Source: Streptomyces longispororuber (lineage in GTDB: Bacteria > Actinomycetota > Actinomycetes > Streptomycetales > Streptomycetaceae). From it: DNA of 64,000 nt. This document shows positions 1 to 8,646 of the stretch, one piece after another. Below the pieces are notes generated by a model. That model was not told the DNA's origin. It searched no databases and worked only from the letters and a program-made list of their open reading frames with translations. The stretch covers positions 1 to 64,000 of the forward strand of contig NZ_BNBT01000011.1 in assembly GCF_014656095.1 (NCBI RefSeq), read 5' to 3'. Within the stretch, counting starts at the first letter, position 1. Every line of letters starts with the position of its first letter. The position numbers and the translations under genes were made by a program.

Positions 1-921
1 CTGGCTGCCGAGCGCGCGGGTGACCGAGCGCTCGGCGGTGGGCGGGGCCGGCTGCCGGACGGTCCGCGCGGGGACGTACGCCTGGGCCGCGCTGGGCCGC
101 CGCCCCTCCGCGGCCTCCGCCAGCATCTGCTCCGCCTCGTCCACGCCCGGCCGCGCGTGCGGGTCCTTGCGCAGCAGGGCGGCGATGACGGGCGTGAGGG
201 CGTCCGCGTGCGCGGGCGGGGCGGGCTCCTCCGTCACGACGGCCTGCATGGTGCCGAGCGGCGAGGTGCGCCGGAACGGCGAGCTGCCCTCGACCGCCGT
301 GTACAGCGTCGCGCCGAGCGCCCACAGGTCGGAGGCGGGGCCGGGGTTGGCGCCGCTGACCCGCTCGGGCGCCAGGTAGTCGACGGAGCCCACCACTTCG
401 CCGGTGCGCGTGATGGTCTTGTCGCCCTCGATCGCGGCGATGCCGAAGTCGGTCAGGAGCACCCGGCCGTCGTCCGACAGGAGCACGTTGCCCGGCTTGA
501 CGTCGCGGTGCAGCACCCCGGCCGCGTGGGCGGCGCGCAGGGCGCGCAGCACCCACAGGCCGATCCGGGCGGCCTCGCGCGCCTCGATGCGCCCTCGCTC
601 CTTGACGGCGTCGGCGAGCGAACAGCCCTCCACCAGCTCCATCACGATCCACGGCCGGTCGTCGTACTCCAGGACGTCGTGGACGGTGACGACCGCCGAG
701 TGGTTGATCTGCGCCTGGGCGCGGGCCTCCGTCTGCGTGCGGGTCAGCAGGACCGCGCGGTCGGCCTCCTGCACCCACTGGGCAGCCGTCAGCTCCTTGA
801 CGGCGACGGCCCGGTGGAGCACCTCGTCCCGCGCGCGCCACACCCGCCCCATGCCGCCGGAGCCGATGGACTCACCGAGCCGGTAGCGGCCGGCGAGGAG
901 CAGGCCCTGCATGTGATTCAC
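1..921 (-). CDS. Ser/Thr protein kinase, C-terminus cut off by window edge
   Basis: Hanks-type protein kinase that would phosphorylate Ser/Thr of cytoplasmic targets. About 307 codons are visible and the frame is still open at base 1, so the C-terminus (possibly a membrane anchor) is missing. Visible motifs are the glycine loop GSGGMG, the VAVK lysine, HRDVKPGN and DFG, followed by the SVDYLAPE segment, so the domain looks catalytically complete. The GTG at 921 follows GGGGGAAC and gives VNHMQGLLL; an ATG at 912 is the alternative start. It heads leftward, away from the kinase-like gene at 1225-4041. The direct repeat upstream (941-968) may be part of its control region. Confidence 0.93.
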   Translation of the reverse strand, partial: MNHMQGLLLAGRYRLGESIGSGGMGRVWRARDEVLHRAVAVKELTAAQWVQEADRAVLLTRTQTEARAQAQINHSAVVTVHDVLEYDDRPWIVMELVEGCSLADAVKERGRIEAREAARIGLWVLRALRAAHAAGVLHRDVKPGNVLLSDDGRVLLTDFGIAAIEGDKTITRTGEVVGSVDYLAPERVSGANPGPASDLWALGATLYTAVEGSSPFRRTSPLGTMQAVVTEEPAPPAHADALTPVIAALLRKDPHARPGVDEAEQMLAEAAEGRRPSAAQAYVPARTVRQPAPPTAERSVTRALGSQ

Positions 922-940
922 GTTCCCCCGCAGTTGGTCT

Positions 941-968
941 TGACAGGGCCCAGGATCTTGACAGAGCC
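941..968 (-). promoter_or_regulatory. Direct-repeat motif upstream of first kinase gene
   Basis: TGACAGAGCC (959-968) and a near copy TGACAGGGCC (941-950) lie just upstream of the GTG start of the kinase gene. Exactly the same TGACAGAGCC occurs at 6485-6494, about 32 bases before the third kinase gene's start. The shared position suggests a common regulatory element, but no factor is assigned. Confidence 0.3.
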
Positions 969-1224
969 AAGGGTAAGGAGGCACGGGGGCGCGCGGAACG
1001 GGTGGGGTCCACGGAGAGCGCGCCGAGACGGGCGCGGCACCGGTTCCCCGGCCTTTCGTCGCCGTCCTTCCATACTTTCACCACGTATGGAGTGACTGCT
1101 TCCGGATGCGGGATGGTTCCGCTCCGGGCGGCGTGCGGGGCCGGGCGGACGCGGGAGCCCCGGGGCGGGGCCGGAGGGGCCGACGCTTCAGATGTGCCGG
1201 GCGCCTCGGCTCAGGTCCGGCACG

Positions 1225-4041
1225 TCACCTGACGGCCTGGTAGGACTTCGCCGCCTGCTCGTACAGCCGGTCCACCTCGTCCCGCTCGGCCTCCGGGCCG
1301 CGGACCTGGACCACGTGGTACGCGCCGTCCACGATCAGCGCCAGGTTGCGGACGAAGACCTCGGTACCGTCCGGGCCCTGCCAGGTGAACTGGCCCTCCG
1401 CCATGGCGCGGCCGCCCACGTCGACCCGGCGCATCCCGCTGGACGTGGCCCAGGACGAGTCACGGAACGGCTGGAGCTCGCGCTCGTCCTCCTTCTGGTA
1501 CTTCATCGGGTCCGTGCCGAACTCCCCGGTGCTGTCCCGGCCCGGCACGACGAGCAGCTCGAACTTGCCGTGCGTGTACAGGACCTGGCCGCGGCCGTTC
1601 TTGGGCTGCCGGTCCCAGCCGCTGGCCACGGCGACGCGGAAGCCCTCCGCGTCCTTGCGGAGCGCGAAGCCGGGCTCCAGGTCGGGCGCGGTGGTCTGCG
1701 GCTCCTGCGAACCGGGGGACGTGCCGCCGTCCGGGGTCTCCCGCGGCCTCTCGTCCTCTTCCCGGCCCTGGTCCCCGCCCGGCTCGCCGTCCTCGTCCGC
1801 CCGGTCGTCCCCGGCGGGTCCGCCGCCCGGCGCGGCGCTGGTCCGGCCCGCGTTCCCGGTACGCCCCGCGCCCTCGTTCTCGTCGGCCTTCGGCATGAAC
1901 AGCATCGCGTACGCGACCGCCGCCACGAGCCCCGCCAGTATCACCAGGAGCAGCACGCGGCCGAGCGAACGCGGCCCGCGCGCGGTGCGCGCCGCCCGCT
2001 CCGGGCGCGGCACCCGCACCGGCTTGGTGTCCCGGCCGCGCTTGTGGCGGCCGTGGTCGCCGCCCGTGGCGACCGGCGCGGGCGCGCGCCGCTTGCGCAC
2101 GACCTCGCCCCTGCGGCGCACCACGGGCAGCCTGCCGCCGTCGTACGGTGGCGCCGGGACCACGTGCACGCCCGCGTCCGGCTCGGGCGCGGACCGCACC
2201 AGGGAGCGCAGCCAGCCGCTCAGCTCCTCGAAGTCGATGCGCTCGGTCGGGTCCTGACGCAGCAACGACTCCACGACGGGCCGCAGCGGCCCGCACTCCT
2301 CGGCGAACGCGGGCGGCTCCGCGCACACCAACTGCACCAGCTCGGCGGTGGACTCCTCCGGGTACGGGGCGTGCCCCTGAACGGCGCGGAAGAGGAGCGC
2401 GCCCAGCGCCCACAGGTCGGTGGCGGGTCCGATGGGCGCGGCGAGCTGCCAGTTCTCGTGCACCGGCCCGGCCTGCTCGGGGGCCCAGCGCTCGGTGACC
2501 GGCCCGACGACGGTCATGCGCGCGTGCCGGGCCCGCTCGGCGGCGAGCGCGGCGGCCGGGGCGCGCCGCGCGCGCCCCTCCGCGGGGTCGCCCCAGCCGC
2601 CCCCGTGCGCGTGGCCGCCGCTCTCGGCACCACCGTGGGACTCCCCGGCGCCCGCGCCGGACGCGCCGTCCGTTCCGTAGGCGTCGCGGGAGTCGTAGCC
2701 GTCGTAGGAGTCGTACGCGTCGCGGGAGTCGTGGGTGTCGTGGGTGTCGTCGTACGTCTTGTCGGGTCCGTGCCCGTCGGCCGTCCCGTACGCGTCGTCG
2801 CGCTCGCGCTCCTGCTCGCGCTCGTGCGCGTACGGGTCGCCGTGCTCGAACACGGGCCGGTCGCCGCGGTCGTACGCGTCGTCGTGGCGCGCGCGGTGTC
2901 CGGGCGGGGTCTGCTTGGTCAGGCGGGGGTGGTGCGCGCCGCCCTGCGCGGGCACCTCGGTACGCGGCACGGCGCCGTGCCAGGGCCTCTTCTCCCGGGC
3001 GCCGTAGGGGTTGCCCCGGACGCCGTACGGGTCCGTGATGCGGCCGGATGCGGCCTCGGCGTCCCCGGGGCCCCGGTCGACGTCCACCGCGGCGTCCGGG
3101 CCGGTCACGTGGGTGGCGGCCCGGGCCGCGCCCGCGCGGTACGCGGCGATGGCCCCGGCCCGCGCGGCCCGCAGGTCGGCGTCGTAGTCGGCCTGGGCGT
3201 CGGTCCCGGATGCGGGGCGGTTCCCGTGCTCGTGGGCGGGCGCGGCACGCTCCCGCGGCTCGCGGTGGGGCGCGGCGGCCCGCGGCCCCGGGGCGTCCGG
3301 GGCGTCCCGGCCCTCCGGGGCGTCCTCGTGGTCCACGGCCGGGTGCTCGGCGAAGCCGGAGAAGTCCTCCCCCTCGGGCCGCGGGTCGTACCCGCACAGC
3401 GCCTCCTCGGCCGCGCCCGCGGCGAGGCCCGTGAGGAGCACGCGCCCGTCGTCGCAGACGAGGACCGTGCGCGCGGTGATGTTCCGGTGGACCCAACCGT
3501 GCGCGTGCAGCACGCGCAGCGCGGTGACGACGTCGGCGGCCACCTCCGCCGCGCGGAACGGGTTCAGCGGCTTGTCGGCGAGCAGCGCCGCGAGCGGCCG
3601 GGCGGCCACCAGCTCACTGACTATCCACAGCGAGCCGTCCTCCGCGAACACGTCGAAGACCTGGTCCAGGCGCGGGTGGTCGGGGACGCGCGCGGCGGCC
3701 TGCGCCGCCTCGATGGCCCGGCGCACCGCCGGATCGCTCGGCCTGCGGGTGGCCCGCGCGCCCGCGCTCCGCTCCCCGCGCGCGCCCGGCGCCGCGGAGC
3801 CCGCGCTCCTGAACCCCTCGGGCAGCCCGCCGGGCAGCACGTCGCTGAGGTCGCCGTCGCCGAAGCCCTCGTCGCCGACCACCTCCGCCTCGACGACCTC
3901 GGGCAACGGCACCTGCCTGACCAGGACTTCCTGGCCGCTGTAGGTGTCGAAGGCGCGGGTCTCGGCGAACTCGTACGCTTCGGCCGGCGGCAGCGGCAGG
4001 CGGTAGCGGTCGGCGAGTACCCGTCCCGCATAGTCCTCCAC
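1225..4041 (-). CDS. Membrane-anchored pseudokinase with extracytoplasmic C-terminal domain
   Basis: A 938-residue protein with a kinase-like N-terminal fold that lacks the catalytic residues. The beta-3 lysine is replaced by Arg42 (VLVRQV), HRD reads HRN (Asn187) and DFG reads TGL (Thr204), and no glycine loop is visible. It therefore probably cannot transfer phosphate, although nucleotide binding cannot be excluded. A hydrophilic insert rich in Asp, Tyr, Gly, His and Arg (roughly residues 215-470) splits the kinase-like domain before its C-lobe, which resumes at PIGPATDLWALG. A single membrane segment spans about 695-716, then an acidic Pro/Gly linker and a C-terminal extracytoplasmic domain of about 150 residues like that of the next kinase (4219-6453). 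A scaffold or allosteric regulator role for the flanking active kinases is inferred. Confidence 0.85.
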   Translation of the reverse strand: MEDYAGRVLADRYRLPLPPAEAYEFAETRAFDTYSGQEVLVRQVPLPEVVEAEVVGDEGFGDGDLSDVLPGGLPEGFRSAGSAAPGARGERSAGARATRRPSDPAVRRAIEAAQAAARVPDHPRLDQVFDVFAEDGSLWIVSELVAARPLAALLADKPLNPFRAAEVAADVVTALRVLHAHGWVHRNITARTVLVCDDGRVLLTGLAAGAAEEALCGYDPRPEGEDFSGFAEHPAVDHEDAPEGRDAPDAPGPRAAAPHREPRERAAPAHEHGNRPASGTDAQADYDADLRAARAGAIAAYRAGAARAATHVTGPDAAVDVDRGPGDAEAASGRITDPYGVRGNPYGAREKRPWHGAVPRTEVPAQGGAHHPRLTKQTPPGHRARHDDAYDRGDRPVFEHGDPYAHEREQERERDDAYGTADGHGPDKTYDDTHDTHDSRDAYDSYDGYDSRDAYGTDGASGAGAGESHGGAESGGHAHGGGWGDPAEGRARRAPAAALAAERARHARMTVVGPVTERWAPEQAGPVHENWQLAAPIGPATDLWALGALLFRAVQGHAPYPEESTAELVQLVCAEPPAFAEECGPLRPVVESLLRQDPTERIDFEELSGWLRSLVRSAPEPDAGVHVVPAPPYDGGRLPVVRRRGEVVRKRRAPAPVATGGDHGRHKRGRDTKPVRVPRPERAARTARGPRSLGRVLLLVILAGLVAAVAYAMLFMPKADENEGAGRTGNAGRTSAAPGGGPAGDDRADEDGEPGGDQGREEDERPRETPDGGTSPGSQEPQTTAPDLEPGFALRKDAEGFRVAVASGWDRQPKNGRGQVLYTHGKFELLVVPGRDSTGEFGTDPMKYQKEDERELQPFRDSSWATSSGMRRVDVGGRAMAEGQFTWQGPDGTEVFVRNLALIVDGAYHVVQVRGPEAERDEVDRLYEQAAKSYQAVR
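2677..2756 (-). repeat. In-frame coding repeat inside pseudokinase insert
   Basis: A 16-base unit recurs at 2681-2696 and 2717-2732, embedded in a run of GTCGTA/GTCGCG-type triplets. In the protein it gives alternating Asp-Ser-Arg-Asp-Ala-Tyr and Asp-Ser-Tyr-Asp-Gly-Tyr units. Such triplet-based repeats can change length by slippage without frameshifting. Confidence 0.7.
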
Positions 4042-4218
4042 GATGCCTCCCCCAACCGCCCGGTGGTCAATTCCGCTCGTTTTACGGCTCGTTGCGGCTG
4101 CTTACCCTCCGCAAGCACTCACGATACGTCTCCCGGCGCGACCGTATTGACGGGATGCCAGATCTCACCGGTTCGCTCGCGGGTTCGACGCCACCTCCGC
4201 GGTGTCAGGTCCGGCGTG

Positions 4219-6453
4219 TCACTTCTTGGGCTGGAACGTCCGCGTGAACGTCCCCCAGGTGTCCCGGCGCCGGTCGCTGTCCCAGTCGTCGGCCTTCGCC
4301 GTGTACATCAGGCCGTAGCCGAGGCCGCCGTTGACCACGAAGCCGCGGTCCACCGTGCGGTACCGGGTGCCCCCGTCGACGTAGGTGAACTCCCAGTCGG
4401 CCGTGTTCCAGCCGCGGAAGCCCACCTTCTCTATGCGGAGCCGCTTGTACTCCGCCCGGCGCATGGCCGACTCCTGGTTCTTCCAGTCCGCCACCGGGTC
4501 GTCCTTGGGCGTCGTGGTCCAGCCGACGAGCAGCTTCTGGCCGTCCGGTCCCGTGAAGCGCGCGCCCGCCCGGTCCGTCGTCGCGTACCGCCAGCCCTGG
4601 GGCAGGCCGATCGAGAAGCCCTGCGGGTGCTTGTGCGTCGTGGCCGCGCCGTCGTCCTTGCCCTTGTCGCCGCCGCCTATGGGCGCGCCCTGGCCGGAGC
4701 CGTCGTCCTTGCCGTCGCCCTTCCCGGCGTCCTTGCCCGGGTCCTTGCCGGAGTCCTGGCCCTGACCGCCCTTGCCGTCGTCCGTGCCCGTGCCGCCGGA
4801 CTTCCCGTCCTCGCCGGAGCCCTTGTCCTTGCCGTCGCCGCCCGCGGTCGCGCCGCTGGACGCCGCCGTGTCACCGCTCTTGTCGCCCTTGTCGTCCCCG
4901 TCGCCACTGAGCGCGAAGGCCAGCACCGTACCGAGCACGGCGAGCACGACCACGACCGCGATCACCACGAGCGTGCGCCGCGGCACCACGTCCGTCAGCG
5001 GCGCCCTGACGGGCGGCTTGGGCGGGGTGCCGGGCCGGGGGGAGGCGGGGGCGTGCGGGGAGCCACCGCCCACCGACCGCGCGTTCGCCACCGCCGGGGC
5101 ACCGGTCGCGGCTCCGGCACCGGTCGCGGTGACGCGGGTCGTCGCGGATGACGCGGGGGCTCCGCTCCCGGAGCCGAAGGCCGGCCCGGCGTCGCCCGAG
5201 CGCGGGGCCGGAAGCGAGGCGGCACCCGCGCCGGTGGCCGCGCTCGCGCCCGCCCCGGCGCCCGTGTCCGCCGGGCGCCTGCCCGGCGCGGCCGCGCCGC
5301 CGGCGGCACCCGGGGCACGCGTCGCACCGGTGGCGCCACCGGCCGGGCTGTCCACGGCGGCGGCCCCGCCGCGCGTGCCCGGGTCCGCGGGGAAGCCCCC
5401 GGCCGGCGTGGAGCCGGTCGCGGCGGCCGCCTTCTTGCGCACCGAGCGGAACGCGCCCTTCAGCCGCTCCGCCGCCTCCTCGCCCTTGCGGCCTCCGGAC
5501 CCGCCGGGTGCCTGCGCGGGCGCCGGGGGCACCGGCGGCAGGGGCACGACCTTCGTCGCGTCCGCCGGGTCGTCGGGCCGCTTGCCGACCGCCGACTCGG
5601 GGGCGTTGATCACGTCCTGGAGCAACCTGCGGGCGCTCGCCTCGTCGAGCCGCTGCTCGGGGTCCTTCGCGAGCAGGCCGTAGATGACCTTCTCCAGCAG
5701 GGGACCGGCGTGCCGCGGCGGTTCGACGGCCTCGGTCATCACGGCGGTGAGCGTCGCGATGGCCGACCCCTTGTCGTACGGCGGCACGCCCTCCACCGCC
5801 GCGTAGATGAGGCCGCCGAGCGACCACAGGTCCGCCGCGGGCCCGGGCTTGTGGCCGCGCGCCCGCTCGGGCGAGATGTAGGAGGGGGCGCCGACGAGCA
5901 TGCCGGTCGAGGTGATGGACGGGTCGCCCTCGACCTGGGCGATGCCGAAGTCGGTGAGGACGACGCGGCCGTCCTCGGCGATGAGGACGTTGGACGGCTT
6001 GACGTCGCGGTGCAGGATGCCCTCGCGGTGCGCGGAGCGCAGCACGTCGAGCACGGCGAGCCCGACCTCGGCCGCGCGCTTCGGCGTGAGCAGCCCGTCC
6101 TCGCGGACGGCCTCGGCGAGGGACTTGCCCTCGACCAGCTCCATCACGATCCAGGGGCGGTCGTCCTCGTCGACCACGTCGTAGACCGTCACGGCGCCGG
6201 TGTTGCGGATGCGCGCGATGGCCTTGGCCTCGCGCAGGGTGCGCGTGATGAGGCGCCGCTTCTCCTCTTCGTCGATGCTCGACGGGAAGCGCAGCTCCTT
6301 CACCGCGACCGTGCGGCCCAGCGTCTCGTCCTTCGCCCGCCAGACCGTGCCCATGCCGCCCCGGCCGAGCACGTCACCGAGCCGGTACCGCCCCGCGAGG
6401 AGACGCGCGCTCTGATCCTGACGGGCCCCGCCCGTCTGCTCCGCCTCCGACAT
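4219..6453 (-). CDS. Transmembrane Ser/Thr protein kinase (PASTA-less, sensor-type)
   Basis: A 744-residue receptor-like Hanks kinase. The cytoplasmic kinase domain spans about residues 20-280, with glycine loop GRGGMG, Lys52 in VAVKEL, Asp150 in HRDVKPSN, DFG and APSYISPERA, all intact. A long Pro/Ala/Gly-rich juxtamembrane region follows, then one membrane helix (about 494-515), a Gly/Lys/Asp-rich linker and an extracytoplasmic domain that begins GFSIGLPQGWRY. That domain resembles the C-terminus of the adjacent pseudokinase. The ATG at 6453 is preferred over the TTG at 6465 because GAGGGGA sits directly before it. No PASTA repeats are present, so it is not a PknB orthologue, and its ligand is unknown. 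Confidence 0.93.
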   Translation of the reverse strand: MSEAEQTGGARQDQSARLLAGRYRLGDVLGRGGMGTVWRAKDETLGRTVAVKELRFPSSIDEEEKRRLITRTLREAKAIARIRNTGAVTVYDVVDEDDRPWIVMELVEGKSLAEAVREDGLLTPKRAAEVGLAVLDVLRSAHREGILHRDVKPSNVLIAEDGRVVLTDFGIAQVEGDPSITSTGMLVGAPSYISPERARGHKPGPAADLWSLGGLIYAAVEGVPPYDKGSAIATLTAVMTEAVEPPRHAGPLLEKVIYGLLAKDPEQRLDEASARRLLQDVINAPESAVGKRPDDPADATKVVPLPPVPPAPAQAPGGSGGRKGEEAAERLKGAFRSVRKKAAAATGSTPAGGFPADPGTRGGAAAVDSPAGGATGATRAPGAAGGAAAPGRRPADTGAGAGASAATGAGAASLPAPRSGDAGPAFGSGSGAPASSATTRVTATGAGAATGAPAVANARSVGGGSPHAPASPRPGTPPKPPVRAPLTDVVPRRTLVVIAVVVVLAVLGTVLAFALSGDGDDKGDKSGDTAASSGATAGGDGKDKGSGEDGKSGGTGTDDGKGGQGQDSGKDPGKDAGKGDGKDDGSGQGAPIGGGDKGKDDGAATTHKHPQGFSIGLPQGWRYATTDRAGARFTGPDGQKLLVGWTTTPKDDPVADWKNQESAMRRAEYKRLRIEKVGFRGWNTADWEFTYVDGGTRYRTVDRGFVVNGGLGYGLMYTAKADDWDSDRRRDTWGTFTRTFQPKK

Positions 6454-6484
6454 GCGTCCCCTCAACTACCCGCACAACCCGCCC

Positions 6485-6494
6485 TGACAGAGCC
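6485..6494 (-). promoter_or_regulatory. Shared upstream motif before third kinase gene
   Basis: TGACAGAGCC here is identical to the motif at 959-968 before the first kinase gene and lies at a similar distance from the start codon. The rest of the 6454-6705 gap holds two CTTGACA stretches on the plus strand without a downstream plus-strand gene. Confidence 0.3.
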
Positions 6495-6705
6495 TTCATT
6501 GTCCCTCACCCCGGGACCGGTCAATGCCGCGGGTCAGATGTCCCACATCGTGGACTTCGCCCCTGGCTACGGGCCCGAGTGAACCCCGGCGCACCACCCC
6601 AAACCCCTCTGGTCATATGCCCCTTGACAGCCCTCCTCAGGCTAAACCGACCCAACTCCGGCGTGTCCGTGCTTGACAAGCCCCACTCCCGCCCCTAAAA
6701 GGACG

Positions 6706-8418
6706 TCAGCTCTCCAGCGGCACGATGTCCGGTGCCCCGAGCCGGGCCGCGTCCGCCGTCAGGTCGTCCGGCTGGCGCTGGGACTCGCGCTCGGCCTCCA
6801 CCCGCTTCTCGTAGTGCTGGACCTCGCGCTCGATCTGGTCCTCGTCCCAGCCGAGGACGGGCGCCATCAGCTCCGCGCACTCCCGGGCGCTGCGCGTGCC
6901 GCGGTCGAAGGTCTCGATGGAGATGCGGGTGCGGCGCGTGAGGACGTCGTCCAGGTGCCGGGCGCCCTCGTGGGAGGCGGCGTAGACGATCTCGGCGCGC
7001 AGATAGTCGTCGGCGGCGTGCAGCGGGGCGCCGAGCGAGGCGTCCTTCTCGATGAGTTCGAGGACCTCCTCCGCGAGCGAGCCGTAGCGGTTCAACAGGT
7101 GCTCCACGCGCACCACGTGCAGCCCGGTGCGGGCGGCGGTGCCCGCTCGGGCGTTCCACAGCGCGCGGTACCCCTCGGCCCCGACGAGCGGGATGTCCTC
7201 CGTGACGCACTCCGCGACGCGCTGGTCCAGGCCGTGCACCGCCTCGTCCACGGCGTCCTTGGCCATGACGCGGTACGTCGTGTACTTGCCGCCCGCGATG
7301 ACGACGAGGCCGGGCGCGGGGTGCGCGACCGTGTGCTCCCGGGAGAGCTTGCTGGTGGCGTCCGACTCGCCGGCGAGCAGCGGGCGCAGCCCCGCGTACA
7401 CCCCCTGGACGTCGTCGCGCGAGAGCGGGACGGCGAGGACCGCGTTGACGTGCTCCAGGAGGTAGTCGATGTCCGCGCTGGAGGCCGCCGGGTGGGCCTT
7501 GTCCAGGTCCCAGTCCGTGTCGGTGGTGCCGATGATCCAGTGCCTGCCCCAGGGGATGACGAACAGGACGCTCTTCTCCGTGCGCAGGATCAGGCCCGTG
7601 GTCGAGTGGATCCGGTCCTTCGGTACGACCAGATGGATGCCCTTGGAGGCCCGGACGTGGAACTGGCCGCGGTCGCCGACCATCGCCTGGGTGTCGTCCG
7701 TCCACACCCCCGTGGCGTTCACGATCTGCTTGGCCCGGATCTCGTACTCCCCGCCCGCCTCGACGTCCTGGACGCGGGCGCCGACCACGCGCTCGCCCTC
7801 GCGGAGGAAGCCCGTCACCCGCGCGCGGTTGGCGGCCTTGGCGCCGTACGCCGCGGCGGTGCGCACGAGCGTGGCCACGTAGCGGGCGTCGTCCATCTGG
7901 GCGTCGTAGTACTGCAGGGCCCCGACGAGGGCGTCCTTCTTCAGGCAGGGGGCCACGCGCAGGGCGTGACGCCGGGTCAGGTGGCGGTGCACGGGCAGGC
8001 CCCTGCCGTGGCCGCGGGCCATCGACATCGCGTCGTACAGCGCGACGCCCGATCCGGCGTAGAACCGCTCCCAGGCCTGGTGCCGCAGGGGATAGAGGAA
8101 CGGCACCGGCTTCACCAGGTGCGGGGCGAGGCGCTCCAGGAGCAGGCCGCGCTCCTTGAGGGCCTCGCGGACCAGCGCGAAGTCCAGCATCTCCAGATAG
8201 CGCAGGCCGCCGTGGATCAGCTTGCTGGACCGGCTCGACGTGCCCGACGCCCAGTCCCTGGCCTCGACCAGGCCCGTGCGCAGGCCCCGGGTCACGGCGT
8301 CGAGCGCGGTGCCCGCGCCGACCACCCCGCCGCCCACCACGAGAACGTCCAGCTCGCGCTCGGCCATGCCCGCGAGTGCCTCGGCCCGCTCCGCCGGCCC
8401 CAGAGTCGCTGTCCTCAC
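6706..8418 (-). CDS. glpD: FAD-dependent glycerol-3-phosphate dehydrogenase
   Basis: Oxidises sn-glycerol 3-phosphate to dihydroxyacetone phosphate and passes electrons to the quinone pool at the inner face of the membrane, linking glycerol and lipid turnover to glycolysis. The 570-residue length is usual for the family. The N-terminal dinucleotide-binding motif VVGGGVVGAG (about residues 26-35), the following SSRSSKLIHGGLRYLE block and the C-terminal DAO-type helical domain are all present. The GTG start at 8418 gives MRTATLGPAERAEAL. The gene stands alone, divergent from the nucleotide-sugar dehydrogenase gene. No glycerol kinase or facilitator gene is adjacent, so it is not in a glpFKD operon here. 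Confidence 0.95.
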   Translation of the reverse strand: MRTATLGPAERAEALAGMAERELDVLVVGGGVVGAGTALDAVTRGLRTGLVEARDWASGTSSRSSKLIHGGLRYLEMLDFALVREALKERGLLLERLAPHLVKPVPFLYPLRHQAWERFYAGSGVALYDAMSMARGHGRGLPVHRHLTRRHALRVAPCLKKDALVGALQYYDAQMDDARYVATLVRTAAAYGAKAANRARVTGFLREGERVVGARVQDVEAGGEYEIRAKQIVNATGVWTDDTQAMVGDRGQFHVRASKGIHLVVPKDRIHSTTGLILRTEKSVLFVIPWGRHWIIGTTDTDWDLDKAHPAASSADIDYLLEHVNAVLAVPLSRDDVQGVYAGLRPLLAGESDATSKLSREHTVAHPAPGLVVIAGGKYTTYRVMAKDAVDEAVHGLDQRVAECVTEDIPLVGAEGYRALWNARAGTAARTGLHVVRVEHLLNRYGSLAEEVLELIEKDASLGAPLHAADDYLRAEIVYAASHEGARHLDDVLTRRTRISIETFDRGTRSARECAELMAPVLGWDEDQIEREVQHYEKRVEAERESQRQPDDLTADAARLGAPDIVPLES

Positions 8419-8501
8419 CGCTGCCTCCCGCGGTCGTCGGGTGTGGTCGCGCTCACATCATGCCCAGATTCTTCTCGCGCTCGCCGAGTTCAGCCACCGC
8501 C

Positions 8502-8595
8502 TGTGGACAACACTCCGACGCCGAGAGGAGTCCAATACCGCAAATCGGTCATATTTACTCCTAGTCTGACATTGCGCTGCCGCATCTTGTCCACA
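8502..8595. promoter_or_regulatory. Inverted pair of DnaA-box-like nonamers in a divergent promoter region
   Basis: TGTGGACAA at 8502-8510 and TTGTCCACA at 8587-8595 are the same nonamer in opposite orientation, separated by 76 bases. TTGTCCACA is the preferred Streptomyces DnaA box as I recall it. Between them lies an unusually AT-rich stretch (about 8540-8570) that probably contains the promoters of glpD and/or the divergent dehydrogenase gene. DnaA binding is an inference. Confidence 0.4.
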
Positions 8596-8646
8596 GGGCT
8601 TGCGTCATCGTCCCGCTCCGGCTATTGGGAAGGGCGCCTCACCGCC

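Noticed and set aside
1192..5151. 1319-codon open frame on the plus strand across two kinase genes
   Set aside because: It is a GC-bias shadow of the minus-strand kinase genes, with Arg/Val/Gly-rich low-complexity translation and no domain. The minus-strand frames carry kinase motifs and ribosome-binding sites.
6620..6690. Two TTGACA-type sequences on the plus strand
   Set aside because: No acceptable -10 at 16-19 bases and no plus-strand gene follows until 8647, so a promoter is not supported.
6673..8646. Long in-frame N-terminal extension of the nucleotide-sugar dehydrogenase
   Set aside because: It is antisense to glpD and has no family similarity. The Rossmann motif begins right after the ATG at 8647.
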